Part shown: piece by piece, positions 17,609 through 25,790 of the stretch
Layout: each line of letters begins with the position of its first letter
Numbering within the stretch: position 1 is the first letter of the stretch
From: Nisaea nitritireducens
GTDB lineage: Bacteria > Pseudomonadota > Alphaproteobacteria > Thalassobaculales > Thalassobaculaceae
NCBI RefSeq assembly: GCF_014904795.1
Contig: NZ_JACZFS010000010.1
Coordinates: 62,001-126,000, forward strand
DNA: 64,000 bases
Direction: 5' to 3'
Position numbers and translations under genes: made by a program
Notes under the pieces: generated by a model
What the model saw: only the letters and a program-made list of their open reading frames with translations
Database searches by the model: none
What the model was told of the DNA's origin: nothing

Positions 17609-18193
17609 ATGATCTTCGTTCGGTTTTTCTCGGCCGGTTTTCTGTTGCTCGCTGCTTTGCTTTCAAGCCTGCCGGCGGGGGCTGGATCCTTGCGCTTGCC
17701 GACCTTGTTCGGTGGCGCGTTCCATCTTATCGACGAGCAAGGACAGCAGGTTACGCCGGATGTCTATGCGGGCAAGTTCATGCTGGTCTATTTCGGCTAC
17801 AGTTATTGCCCGGACATTTGCCCGACCGACCTGACGATCATGGCAGCAGCACTGGATTCATTGGGGGAGGGCGCGGCCCGGATACAGCCACTGCTGATCT
17901 CGGTCGACCCGCGCCGAGACACACCGGAGGCGCTCCGAGAGTTCACCGATGCTTTTCACCCCAACCTGATCGGGCTGACCGGGACGGAAGCGCAAGTGGT
18001 GGCGGCGGCGAAGGCTTACAGGGTGCACCGCCGGAAATTCCAGCTCGACGGCATGTCCGGCGACGACTATCTCGTCGACCATTCAACGCTGACCTATCTG
18101 ATGGGCACGGACGGGCGCTTCCTCAGCATGTTTCCGCGCGGCACCACGTCTGAGCGGATGGCGGAAGTGCTGAGGAAGTATCTTTCGAACTAA
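17609..18193 (+). CDS. SCO1/SenC/PrrC-family copper chaperone, 194 aa
   Basis: A thioredoxin-fold SCO protein that delivers copper to the CuA site of cytochrome c oxidase or acts as a thiol oxidoreductase. The copper ligands are C67 and C71 (SYCPDICPTDL) and H158 (LVDHST). A signal peptide or anchor covers residues 1-25. The gene starts 3 bp after the stop of the previous gene, so the three CxxxC proteins are translated from one mRNA. No cytochrome oxidase gene is in the window. Confidence 0.92.
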   Translation: MIFVRFFSAGFLLLAALLSSLPAGAGSLRLPTLFGGAFHLIDEQGQQVTPDVYAGKFMLVYFGYSYCPDICPTDLTIMAAALDSLGEGAARIQPLLISVDPRRDTPEALREFTDAFHPNLIGLTGTEAQVVAAAKAYRVHRRKFQLDGMSGDDYLVDHSTLTYLMGTDGRFLSMFPRGTTSERMAEVLRKYLSN

Positions 18194-18205
18194 GTTCGGT
18201 CCGTC

Positions 18206-18826
18206 TTAATCCGGGCGGTTCATCTCGAAGACTTCACCGACGGCACAATAATCCATGTAACCGAGGCGGCCGACCGGCTGGTACTTGGTCACGTCGATGC
18301 GGCCATCGGCGACATATTTCTCGTCGATATGAATACCGACAACTTCGCCGAGAATCATTCGATTGACCACGGTGTCGCTGACGGACGGTAGCTCGATTGT
18401 TTTCAGGTACTTGCACTCGAGATGCACCGGCGCGTCCTTGACCCGGAGCGGTTTGATGAACTGCGACGGTATTCCTTCGAGGCCGGCATGCTGCATCTCG
18501 TCGGTGCCGTGCGGGAAATGGATGGCGGTCTGGTTCATCTGCTGCGCCTGAGCCTTGCCGACGATGTTGCAGACAAACTCGCCGGTTTTTGCTGCGTTCA
18601 GGGCACTGTCCTTCGGCGAGCCGTCCGGGCGGGAGCCGCTGGAGAAGATCACGCAGGGCGGGGCCCAGGAAACAGCATTGAAGAAGCTGTAGGGAGCAAG
18701 GTTCGTGACGCCGTTCTCGTCAATGGTCGAGATCCAGCCGATCGGCCGCGGCGAGATGGTCGCCTTGAACGGATCGAAGGTGAAACCGTGGTTCTTGTGA
18801 TCGCCGGGCTCGAAAAACATGTACAT
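18206..18826 (-). CDS. flavin reductase-like domain protein, 206 aa
   Basis: A split-barrel FMN-binding protein of the flavin reductase-like/DIM6-NTAB group. Visible are PRPIGWISTIDENGVTNLAPYS (N-terminal strand pair) and FSSGSRPDGSPKDSALNA, the usual phosphate and flavin contacts. A start at ATG 18826 is supported by AGGGA upstream; the frame is open back to 18970 but this is unlikely to be translated. These proteins reduce or bind flavin with NAD(P)H for partner monooxygenases; no partner is next to it. It is convergent with the SCO gene. Confidence 0.85.
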   Translation of the reverse strand: MYMFFEPGDHKNHGFTFDPFKATISPRPIGWISTIDENGVTNLAPYSFFNAVSWAPPCVIFSSGSRPDGSPKDSALNAAKTGEFVCNIVGKAQAQQMNQTAIHFPHGTDEMQHAGLEGIPSQFIKPLRVKDAPVHLECKYLKTIELPSVSDTVVNRMILGEVVGIHIDEKYVADGRIDVTKYQPVGRLGYMDYCAVGEVFEMNRPD

Positions 18827-18960
18827 GTTCCCTGTTCTTAACTTTTTTCGTTCCAGCGGAATGCCACAAAGCCCCCGGCCGTGCAACGCTGGGCGGTCGC
18901 ACGGGTGCCATTCCCTAGGGTCGCGGATCATGCTACCGCAAGGTCTGGAGAGGAGCACCG

Positions 18961-20220
18961 ATGACCTCATCGCCGGAAGATGACAAAGCCCTGCTGGAAA
19001 ACCTTCGTGCCGAGTTCGGCAAGAAGGAGACCATGGAGCGATTGTTTCATACGGTCATTCCGCATCTGGAAGAGGGCAAGCGGACGCTGGTCTATATCCT
19101 GGCGCAGGTCGACCGGATCGGCCATGCGGCCATGGAGCCGTTCTTCCTGAAGACTCTTTTCGGCCCGCACTATGACCGGATCGTTCTGATTACGGGGCAA
19201 GGTGAGGGACCTGGCTATAATCCTTTCATCCTGCAGTGCCCCGGGCCGGAGTTCGTGCATGTGCCGACATCCGATGCGATCCTGCCTCTGCTGGGGTTCC
19301 TCGACGGCGGGGTGCATGACCTGAAGCTTTTTCATCTCTGCCTTGCCTCGCCGCAACGTGTCATCCGTGACTTCGGGCGCCATGCGACGACGGGCGGAGA
19401 GATCCGCTATTTCGAATTGCCTGACACAATCCGCGAGACCGGTGAGGCGTTCCTCGATGAGGCAGGCATGCCGGAGGGCACGCCTTTCGTTGTCCTGCAT
19501 GCCCGCGACATGAGCTATCTGCCGGAAAAGGCGCACCACGCTTTCCGCTGCGCTGATATTCGGACCTACGAAGGTGCGGTCCGGCGGTTTGTCGAAGCAG
19601 GCTACTGGGTTTTCCGATTGGGGGACCGTGGCGGTGTTCCGCTGGAGGGGTATCCGGAACAGGTCGTCGATCTGCCCCGCCATCCCGGCTACAGTCAGGC
19701 GTTGGACGTGTTCCTGTCCGCCCGTTGTGCCTTTGCGTTCAATCAGGCCTCCGGGCCGGAAGCACTGGTCCGGGCCTTCGGCCGGCCCGCCGCGACCGCG
19801 AACCTGGTCTATGAGTTGTTACGGCTGCCGATGAAGGACGATCTGTTGCTGTTCAAGCATTATCTATCGGCCAGTACTGGCGAGCCGTTGTCATACTCGG
19901 AGATTCTCGAGCTCGGACTTCCCGCTATCGGCAAGGGAGAGGATTTCGAGGCGAAAGGCGTCGTGATCCGCGAGAACAGCTCCGAAGAACTCTCGGAACT
20001 TGCAGAGATCATGATCAGACGGGATCTTTCGGGGGAGGCGCCAGAGTTGGCCGCCGATCGGCTGGTCCTGTTCCGCACCCTTGGCCGGAATTACGAGCAG
20101 AAGTTGATCGCCGATCCGGCCATGCAGACCGACAATCTGGACTTCTACGCCTATGCGCATGAATTCGGGCGGCCTGCGCCATCCGTACTGCAGCGCAAAG
20201 GATTTCTGGACCGTTCCTGA
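18961..20220 (+). CDS. TIGR04372-type glycosyltransferase-like protein, 419 aa
   Basis: Resembles the TIGR04372 family of putative glycosyltransferases: FVVLHARDMSYLP ... CADIRTYEGAVRRFVEAGYWVFRLGD ... VDLPRHPG ... ALDVFLSARCAFAFNQASGP. These stretches suggest a GT-B-like nucleotide-sugar fold in residues about 165-330. It is cytoplasmic, with no membrane segment. A strong GGAGAGGAG ribosome site lies 5 bp before ATG 18961. It stands alone, without other polysaccharide genes nearby, so the acceptor is unknown. The assignment rests on remembered family pattern, hence the moderate confidence. Confidence 0.65.
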   Translation: MTSSPEDDKALLENLRAEFGKKETMERLFHTVIPHLEEGKRTLVYILAQVDRIGHAAMEPFFLKTLFGPHYDRIVLITGQGEGPGYNPFILQCPGPEFVHVPTSDAILPLLGFLDGGVHDLKLFHLCLASPQRVIRDFGRHATTGGEIRYFELPDTIRETGEAFLDEAGMPEGTPFVVLHARDMSYLPEKAHHAFRCADIRTYEGAVRRFVEAGYWVFRLGDRGGVPLEGYPEQVVDLPRHPGYSQALDVFLSARCAFAFNQASGPEALVRAFGRPAATANLVYELLRLPMKDDLLLFKHYLSASTGEPLSYSEILELGLPAIGKGEDFEAKGVVIRENSSEELSELAEIMIRRDLSGEAPELAADRLVLFRTLGRNYEQKLIADPAMQTDNLDFYAYAHEFGRPAPSVLQRKGFLDRS

Positions 20221-20267
20221 GCGCTGGTCTATCACCGTCGCGCCCCGCCACCCACGGAACCGCCTGC

Positions 20268-21164
20268 ATGCTCTATCAATTGTTCACGATTATCGTGCCC
20301 GTCTTTATTTGCGCCGGCATCGGTTATCTCTGGGCGCGCCTGAAGCTGCAGTTCGATAACGAGACCATCACGTCGCTTGTGACTCTGGTCGGAACGCCCT
20401 GCCTGGTTTTCGGCACGCTGGTCGGCCTTGATCTGTCGATGGAGCCCCTGTTCCGTCTCGGGGCCGGGAGCGCTCTGGTGACCGCTGTCACGGTTGCTGT
20501 CGTGGTACCGGTCCTGTTCCTGGCAAAGAAATCCGTGCGGGCCTTCCTGCCGGCCCTGATGTTCCCGAATGTTGGCAATATCGGCCTGCCGCTTTGCCTG
20601 TTTGCCTTCGGGCAGGAGGGGCTCGCGCTGGCAATTTCCTATTTCGCCGTGCAGGCCGTGTTGATGTTCACCGTCGGCGTTGGGGTCGCGTCCGGCCAGT
20701 TCGGTCTCTCCTCGCTAACCCGTAATCCGATCATCTACTCGGTCGCCGCCGCGCTCGTTTGCATCCTTGCGGATATTGATGTGCCAAAATGGATCATCAG
20801 CACGGCGGACCTTGCCGGGGGCATGTGCATTCCGCTGCTCTTGATCGCGCTGGGCGTCTCGCTTGCGAAGCTCCGGGTTTCGAACTTGCTGGAAAGCTTT
20901 GGGATAGCGGCGCTGCGCTTGATTGTCGGTTTTGGCTCGGGCGTTCTCGGCGTCTGGGTATTGGGAACCACGGCGATGGAAACAGGGGTGCTGATCCTGA
21001 TGTCGAGCATGCCCGTCGCGGTTTTCCCCTATCTCTTCGCCGTTCGCTACAACCGGGAGCCGGAAACCATTGCCGGCTGCGTCATCGTCTCCACGATCAT
21101 CGGTTTCGTGACCATGCCGGGGCTGCTCTATCTGGTCTTCCAACTTTCCGGCACCGCCGGTTGA
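20268..21164 (+). CDS. AEC-family (auxin efflux carrier-like) transporter, 298 aa
   Basis: About ten hydrophobic helices in two five-helix halves. The family pattern is clear: LYQLFTIIVPVFICAGIGY at the N-terminus, MFPNVGNIGLPLCLFAFG in helix 4, and LLIALGVSLAKL and MSSMPVAVFPYLFAVRYN in the second half. Bacterial members carry organic acids such as malate or malonate. It lies 47 bp after the glycosyltransferase gene, without obvious functional link. A short stem plus T run follows at 21224. Confidence 0.88.
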   Translation: MLYQLFTIIVPVFICAGIGYLWARLKLQFDNETITSLVTLVGTPCLVFGTLVGLDLSMEPLFRLGAGSALVTAVTVAVVVPVLFLAKKSVRAFLPALMFPNVGNIGLPLCLFAFGQEGLALAISYFAVQAVLMFTVGVGVASGQFGLSSLTRNPIIYSVAAALVCILADIDVPKWIISTADLAGGMCIPLLLIALGVSLAKLRVSNLLESFGIAALRLIVGFGSGVLGVWVLGTTAMETGVLILMSSMPVAVFPYLFAVRYNREPETIAGCVIVSTIIGFVTMPGLLYLVFQLSGTAG

Positions 21165-21223
21165 TAGTGGTTATTTTTAACCGCCTCAGAAATTCTAAAA
21201 GGATTACGGCCAATAGGATGGTG

Positions 21224-21243
21224 ATCGGATATTTCCGATTTTT
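21224..21243 (+). terminator. small intrinsic terminator after the AEC gene
   Basis: ATCGGA (21224-21229), a 4-nt loop, then TCCGAT (21234-21239) followed by five T in a row. The stem is only 6 bp, so this is a modest candidate. The site lies in the 78-bp gap between two convergent genes. Confidence 0.45.
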
Positions 21244-22379
21244 CAACTTTGCGGCGAAAGGATCTGACGGATTGCGATACCGTCTTCCATGTTGTCGAGG
21301 GCCTGGTTGACTTCCGAGAGTGGCAGGCGGTGCGTGATCAGTTCCTCTACCGGGAGCAACCCGCGCTGGTGCATAGCGATGAAGCGCGGAATATCCGTAC
21401 GCGGGTTGCAGCTTCCGACATAGGAGCCTTTGACTGTCTTGGCTCCGGTGACGAGCGCAGCGACGTCGAGCTGGAACGGTGTCTTAGGGTCGACCAGTCC
21501 GACCGAAACAACGGTGCCGCCCCGCCGCGCACTGTCATAGGCAATTTCAAACGCGCCGAGTTTGCCTGCGGTCTCGAAAGCGATATCAACGCCTCCACTG
21601 GTGAGGGACAATACTTCTTCGGCGGCGCTGCGGTCGGCGGAACAGATCGTTTCGCTGGCACCAAGCCGGGTCGCATGGGTGAGCTTTGCCGGATCGGGAT
21701 CAACGGCGATAATCCGTGACGCGCCTGCTGCACGGGCACCGAGCAGGGCGCTGAGGCCGACACCGCCGGCTCCGGCAATGACGACAGTATATCCGGCCTT
21801 GATCGCGCCGGTATTGAGAACCGTTCCCGCTCCGCACATTACAGCGCATCCGAACAGTGCGGCGATGTCCAGCGGCAGATCGTGCGGAACCGGGACCACG
21901 GATTTCTCCGAAACAAGCGCGTATTCGGCAAAGGCTGACAGGCCCATGTGATGATGCACGGGCGCCCCGTCGACCGATAGGCGCGGGCCGCCGGAGAGCA
22001 ACTCGCCCTTGCGATTGGCGGCGAGGCCGGGACCGCAAAGATGAGCCTCACCATCAAGGCACGCCGGGCAGGCGCCGCATTGCGGCTGGTAGACCAGCAC
22101 GACCGGATCGCCTGGGAAAACTGATGCGACTCCGGGGCCGACAGCTTCCACCGTGCCGCTTGCCTCATGCCCGGGGACTATTGGCATTGGCCAGGCGCGG
22201 ACACCATTGATCACGGAGAGATCAGATCGGCACAGGCTGGCGGCTGCGATCTTCACGAGCACCTCGCCTGCGCCCGGTTCTGGGACGCTTACAGTCTCGA
22301 GCTTGAGCGGTTTGTGCTCGGAATAGGGGCGTGCGGGGGCCGGCGCACGCAACAGGGCCGCTTTGAAGCTGATCGACAT
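21243..22379 (-). CDS. zinc-dependent alcohol dehydrogenase (MDR superfamily), 378 aa
   Basis: A medium-chain dehydrogenase. The catalytic-zinc ligand Cys is in ASLCRSDLS, and GHEASGTVEAVG carries the GHE motif. The structural-zinc loop has four Cys (CGACPACLDGEAHLC), and the Rossmann motif is AGAGGVGLSALLGARAAGA. The layout is close to class III (formaldehyde/benzyl alcohol) dehydrogenases. It is the last gene of the zur-znuC-cobW operon, 21 bp after the GTPase. That is notable because the enzyme itself needs two zinc ions; it may be a client of the GTPase or only a passenger. Confidence 0.88.
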   Translation of the reverse strand: MSISFKAALLRAPAPARPYSEHKPLKLETVSVPEPGAGEVLVKIAAASLCRSDLSVINGVRAWPMPIVPGHEASGTVEAVGPGVASVFPGDPVVLVYQPQCGACPACLDGEAHLCGPGLAANRKGELLSGGPRLSVDGAPVHHHMGLSAFAEYALVSEKSVVPVPHDLPLDIAALFGCAVMCGAGTVLNTGAIKAGYTVVIAGAGGVGLSALLGARAAGASRIIAVDPDPAKLTHATRLGASETICSADRSAAEEVLSLTSGGVDIAFETAGKLGAFEIAYDSARRGGTVVSVGLVDPKTPFQLDVAALVTGAKTVKGSYVGSCNPRTDIPRFIAMHQRGLLPVEELITHRLPLSEVNQALDNMEDGIAIRQILSPQS

Positions 22380-22400
22380 GGAGTTTCCCGTTGATTGCGG

Positions 22401-23522
22401 TCAGGCGAATTCGAGCGCGAGATATGAGTTCATCACGCTTTCCATGGTTTTCTTTTCCAGATCCCTGACGATGAAAACGAGGCGGGAACGGCGATCCTCG
22501 CTCGGCCATTTCTCGATCTTTGCCGGAGGGTGGAACATGTGCTGGACGGCATGCACGACGACCGGCTGGTCGTCATCGAGTTCCTTCAGGTTTAGCAGGC
22601 CCTTGATGCGCAGGATGTTGGCGCCATGGGTCTGGGCCATCATATCCAGCGCGCCGGCGATCCGGTTCCATTCCAGAGGCTCGTCGAAATAGAGCACGAA
22701 GGAATGAATGTGATCGTCATGCCGGCTGACATCGTGGTGGTGCCCGTGGTCGTGATTATGGCCATGATCTCCGTCATGGGTATGTTCATGATCATGTCCG
22801 TGATCGTGATGATGCACATGGCCCTCGGTCGCCCGGTAGGCTTCCTCGCGCAGCCACTGGCCGACATCCGCGCTTTTGGTCTTGGGGTTATAGAGTCCGG
22901 CATCGAACAGGACTGACGGAGCGACGTCTCCCTGGACGGCCTTGATGACGGGGGCCGCGGGATTGAGCTCGTAGAGCCGTTTTTCAACGGCGGTAACCGT
23001 CTCGGCATCCGTGACGTCTGTCTTGGTCAGGACGATACGGTCGGCGACGGCTGCCTGCTTTATGCTTTCGAACTGCTTGTCGAACTGCTCCATCGCGTGA
23101 TGAGCGTCGACCACTGTGATCACGCCGTCGAGCCGGAAGCGGGTTACAAGGAACGGATCGGCCATCATGGTGTGCAGGATGGGGGCCGGGTCGGCGAGCC
23201 CGGTCGTCTCGACCACGATGCGATCGAAATCAGGGATATTGCCCTTTGCCCGGTCCTTGAACAGACGCTTCAGCGTGTCGACAAGATCGCCGCGCACGGT
23301 GCAGCAGAGGCAGCCGCTGTTCAGCAGCACCACATCCTCGTTCGACTCCATGACCAGCGCATCGTCAAGCCCGACCTCGCCGAACTCGTTCACGATGACG
23401 GCGATCCGGTCCATCTCCGGGTGATGCATCAGCTTCGACAGCAGGGTGGTTTTGCCGCTGCCGAGAAATCCGGTGAGGATGGAGACCGGAAGCCGGTCCG
23501 GCTCGCTTGTCGTGCTTGTCAT
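22401..23522 (-). CDS. COG0523/CobW-family zinc-chaperone GTPase, 373 aa
   Basis: A G3E GTPase. The P-loop is TGFLGSGKTTL (residues 17-27), the metal site is C71-x-C73-C74 in GCLCCTV, and there is ETTGLADP (switch/G3) and LTKTD (G4). A long His/Asp-rich loop (about residues 235-270) and a C-terminal CobW_C domain follow. In the family these proteins bind zinc and hand it to target enzymes under zinc shortage. The position after zur and znuC supports a zinc role over a cobalamin role. Confidence 0.92.
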   Translation of the reverse strand: MTSTTSEPDRLPVSILTGFLGSGKTTLLSKLMHHPEMDRIAVIVNEFGEVGLDDALVMESNEDVVLLNSGCLCCTVRGDLVDTLKRLFKDRAKGNIPDFDRIVVETTGLADPAPILHTMMADPFLVTRFRLDGVITVVDAHHAMEQFDKQFESIKQAAVADRIVLTKTDVTDAETVTAVEKRLYELNPAAPVIKAVQGDVAPSVLFDAGLYNPKTKSADVGQWLREEAYRATEGHVHHHDHGHDHEHTHDGDHGHNHDHGHHHDVSRHDDHIHSFVLYFDEPLEWNRIAGALDMMAQTHGANILRIKGLLNLKELDDDQPVVVHAVQHMFHPPAKIEKWPSEDRRSRLVFIVRDLEKKTMESVMNSYLALEFA

Positions 23523-23557
23523 TTTAATACTCGTGGGTCGGTGTCAGTGTGGGCGGA

Positions 23558-24316
23558 TCAGTGATGATGGCCGCAATCGGGGCCGTGTTCATGGTCATGG
23601 GTGTGATCGTGGTCGTGACGATAGGGCACCACGGCGGCTTCGTCCAAGCGTCCGAACAGGGCGCGGAAACTCGGGCTGCGCTCGACTTCGGCCGGATGGC
23701 CGGTGCAGCAGACATGGCCGTTGAGGCAAAGCACCCGGTCCGTGCCGCGCATGACCAGATGCAGGTCGTGCGAGACCATGATCACGGCAGCACCGGTTTC
23801 CTCCCGGATTGCCCCGATCAGGCGGAACAGCTCCGACTGGGCGGCGACATCCATGCCCTGGGTCGGTTCGTCCAGAACCAGGAAGTCCGGTTGCTTCATG
23901 ATGGCTCGGGCGAGCAGCACGCGTTGGGTCTCGCCGCCGGAGAGACCGGTGAGCTGCTGGTCGAGGAGGTGGGTGATGCCGGTCCGCTCCGCTATCTCGG
24001 TAACCCGGCCGCGTGCGGATTTCATGCCGAGCGAGAGAAAGCGCCGGGGTGTCAGCGGCATGGAATTATCGAGCGCGAGCTTCTGCGGCACGTAGCCGAC
24101 GCTGGTGCCAAGGGTAAGTTTTGCTGTGCCGCTGTCGGGTATGAGTAGTCCGAGAATAACCCTGAGCAGGGTGGTCTTGCCGCCGCCGTTCGGGCCAATC
24201 ACGCTCATGATCTCGCCACGGCCGAGGCTGAAGCTGATTTTGTCCAGAACAGTGCGCCCGCTTCTAAGAACGGTGAGATCGGATACTTCCAAGAGCGCCG
24301 GGGCGGCTTTCAACAT
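23558..24316 (-). CDS. znuC: zinc ABC transporter ATP-binding protein ZnuC, 252 aa
   Basis: An ABC ATPase: Walker A GPNGGGKTT, signature LSGGETQRV, Walker B FLVLDEPTQGMD, and the H-loop in MVSHDLH. The C-terminus has a His-rich tail (HDHDHTHDHEHGPDCGHHH), common in ZnuC. ATG 24316 directly follows the zur stop (1 bp apart), so they are coupled; the frame is open further upstream inside zur but that is not used. The permease ZnuB and binding protein ZnuA are not adjacent, as they usually are in this group. Confidence 0.92.
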   Translation of the reverse strand: MLKAAPALLEVSDLTVLRSGRTVLDKISFSLGRGEIMSVIGPNGGGKTTLLRVILGLLIPDSGTAKLTLGTSVGYVPQKLALDNSMPLTPRRFLSLGMKSARGRVTEIAERTGITHLLDQQLTGLSGGETQRVLLARAIMKQPDFLVLDEPTQGMDVAAQSELFRLIGAIREETGAAVIMVSHDLHLVMRGTDRVLCLNGHVCCTGHPAEVERSPSFRALFGRLDEAAVVPYRHDHDHTHDHEHGPDCGHHH

Positions 24317-24317
24317 A

Positions 24318-24830
24318 TCAGGCCGCCTGGGACTTGCAGGACGGGCAGAGGCCTTCGATCTCGACAGTGCTGCTTCGGGCTTCAAACCCGTGCTTGCTGG
24401 CCAGGGTCTTGAGAAGATCGCTGAGTTCACCATCCTCGATCTCAAGAGCCGATCCGCATTCCCGGCAGATCAGAAAGCCGCAATCGTGGCTCCCCTCCGG
24501 GTGGCTGCAGCCGATATAGGCGTTCTGGGATTCAACCTTGTGCACAAGCCCTTGTTCCATCAGGAAATCGAGCGCCCGGTAGACGGTCGGCGGAGCCACC
24601 TTGGCACCCGGCTTGCCGTCTTTCTCCGCATCCCGCTGCATTTCCGACAGGATGTCATAGGCGCCGACTGGCGCATGACGTTGCCAAACAAGCTCCAGCA
24701 CCCGCCGACGGGCCGGGGTGATCCGGACACCGCGTTCGGCGCAGAGCCGCTCAGCGGCGCCGAGGGCGTCGTTCATGCACCGGCCATGATCATGGTCCGG
24801 TTTTGGAAAGCTGTCGCGGGCATGTGCCAA
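24318..24830 (-). CDS. zur: Fur-family zinc regulator Zur, 170 aa
   Basis: A winged-helix metalloregulator that represses zinc-uptake genes when zinc is bound. The N-terminal HDHGRC and RITPARRRVLELVW match alphaproteobacterial Zur; VAPPTVYRALDFLMEQGLVHKVES is the recognition helix and wing. The structural zinc pairs are CRECG and CPSCK, and SHDCGFLIC is the sensing-site region. The start is probably TTG 24830, since ATG 24776 would cut off the conserved HDHGRC. It is the first gene of the operon, divergent from the DUF6134 gene. Confidence 0.93.
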   Translation of the reverse strand: MAHARDSFPKPDHDHGRCMNDALGAAERLCAERGVRITPARRRVLELVWQRHAPVGAYDILSEMQRDAEKDGKPGAKVAPPTVYRALDFLMEQGLVHKVESQNAYIGCSHPEGSHDCGFLICRECGSALEIEDGELSDLLKTLASKHGFEARSSTVEIEGLCPSCKSQAA

Positions 24831-24860
24831 GGTCTGGGATCCGTCGCTCTCGAAGCTGCT

Positions 24861-24883
24861 TCACTGCAATAGTATAATGTTTC
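24861..24883. promoter_or_regulatory. weak Zur operator candidate before zur-znuC
   Basis: The minus strand reads GAAACATTATA followed by C and TATTGC. The first half matches 9 of 11 bases of the enterobacterial Zur half-site GAAATGTTATA; the other half is poor. The position, just upstream of the zur start, fits autoregulation. On the plus strand the same bases hold TATAAT, a possible -10 hexamer. Confidence 0.3.
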
Positions 24884-24908
24884 ATATGCACGATCCAAGG
24901 CCCGGCAG

Positions 24909-24936
24909 TGATCCGGACTTTTATTTTGGTCGTAAA
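24909..24936 (+). promoter_or_regulatory. ECF11/RpoE-type promoter candidate for the DUF6134-SDR-NTF2 operon
   Basis: TGATCC at 24909-24914, a 16-bp spacer, then CGTAAA at 24931-24936. This agrees with the -35 TGATCC and -10 CGTA pattern known for ECF11 (RpoE-ChrR) sigma factors of alphaproteobacteria. It places the transcript start near 24943, about 50 nt before ATG 24995. The same element with the same spacing precedes the photolyase operon at 33913-33940. Confidence 0.72.
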
Positions 24937-24994
24937 CTCATGTGCGTACCAGATGCCGCTGGGCGGCTATCAAGGCCGGGTAAGGGCTCGTTTC

Positions 24995-25771
24995 ATGAGA
25001 AACTCTATCTTTCGACGATATCGCGTTTTCACAGCGCTCCTGATTGCTTCATGGGCCGCTTTCTCCTTCGTGCAGGAGGGGCGGGCTAATGCCCCATCCG
25101 GATGGGCGGAAGACGGTTTGATCAAGTTCCGGGTCTTCAGGAACGATTCCCCCCTGGGCGTGGTTATGCTGCGCTTTGACGTTAGGAATAATAGGTATAC
25201 CGTTGATACACAGACGTTATTTGATTACAGCGTTGGCCCTTTCTCACTCTATTATTACGCTCTTCGGGCGCGAGACGAATGGAACGGAGCACAACTCCTG
25301 ACGGCTCGCGGCGTGGTCAATGACGATGGAGAGATTTTTAGGGTCGATGGGAAAACAGAGCCTGACGGGTTCCGGTTTTCCGGCGGCGAGGGAGAGCATC
25401 TGGCGCCGCTCGATGTGTCCGTCCCGTCGACTTACTGGAACAGGGCGCTGGTTCGGGCCAGCAAACTGATCGACCTGCAATATGGCCGGCTGCGCAAAAT
25501 CACAATGACGAAAGTCGGGCCGGAAACCATTGAATCCCAAGGCAAACGGATCGAGGCCGTCCGTTACGAGATGCGCGGCGAGCTGGACCTCGACATCTGG
25601 TATGACATGCGCGGCGAATGGGCCAAGATGAGTTTCACTGTTGATGATTCCAATCTTGAATATGTCCGTATTGTTCCGCGCCCAGGCGACGAGAGTCGCT
25701 TTCTGGAGCTCGACAGCGTCAAGGATCTCGGGTCCGAAGAAGTCCGGAACGTTCTGAAAGACCTCGAGTAA
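24995..25771 (+). CDS. exported DUF6134-family protein, 258 aa
   Basis: A signal peptide covers residues about 1-32 (RRYRVFTALLIASWAAFSF, cleavage near GRA-NA). The mature domain has the pattern of DUF6134: IKFRVFRNDSPLGVVMLRF, then YSVGPFSLYYYALRARDEWN and ARGVVNDDGEIFRV, with STYWNRALV further on. The function of the family is not known. The start is ATG 24995 (AAGGG upstream); the frame is open from 24908 but that part overlaps the promoter. The SDR gene follows after 19 bp. The ECF-type promoter suggests an envelope stress role. Confidence 0.75.
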   Translation: MRNSIFRRYRVFTALLIASWAAFSFVQEGRANAPSGWAEDGLIKFRVFRNDSPLGVVMLRFDVRNNRYTVDTQTLFDYSVGPFSLYYYALRARDEWNGAQLLTARGVVNDDGEIFRVDGKTEPDGFRFSGGEGEHLAPLDVSVPSTYWNRALVRASKLIDLQYGRLRKITMTKVGPETIESQGKRIEAVRYEMRGELDLDIWYDMRGEWAKMSFTVDDSNLEYVRIVPRPGDESRFLELDSVKDLGSEEVRNVLKDLE

Positions 25772-25790
25772 GCTGATCGAAGGAAGCGTT

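Noticed and set aside
20994-21021. TGATCC-N16-CGTCGC inside the AEC transporter gene
   Set aside because: The -10 does not match CGTA and the site is in coding sequence far from a start.
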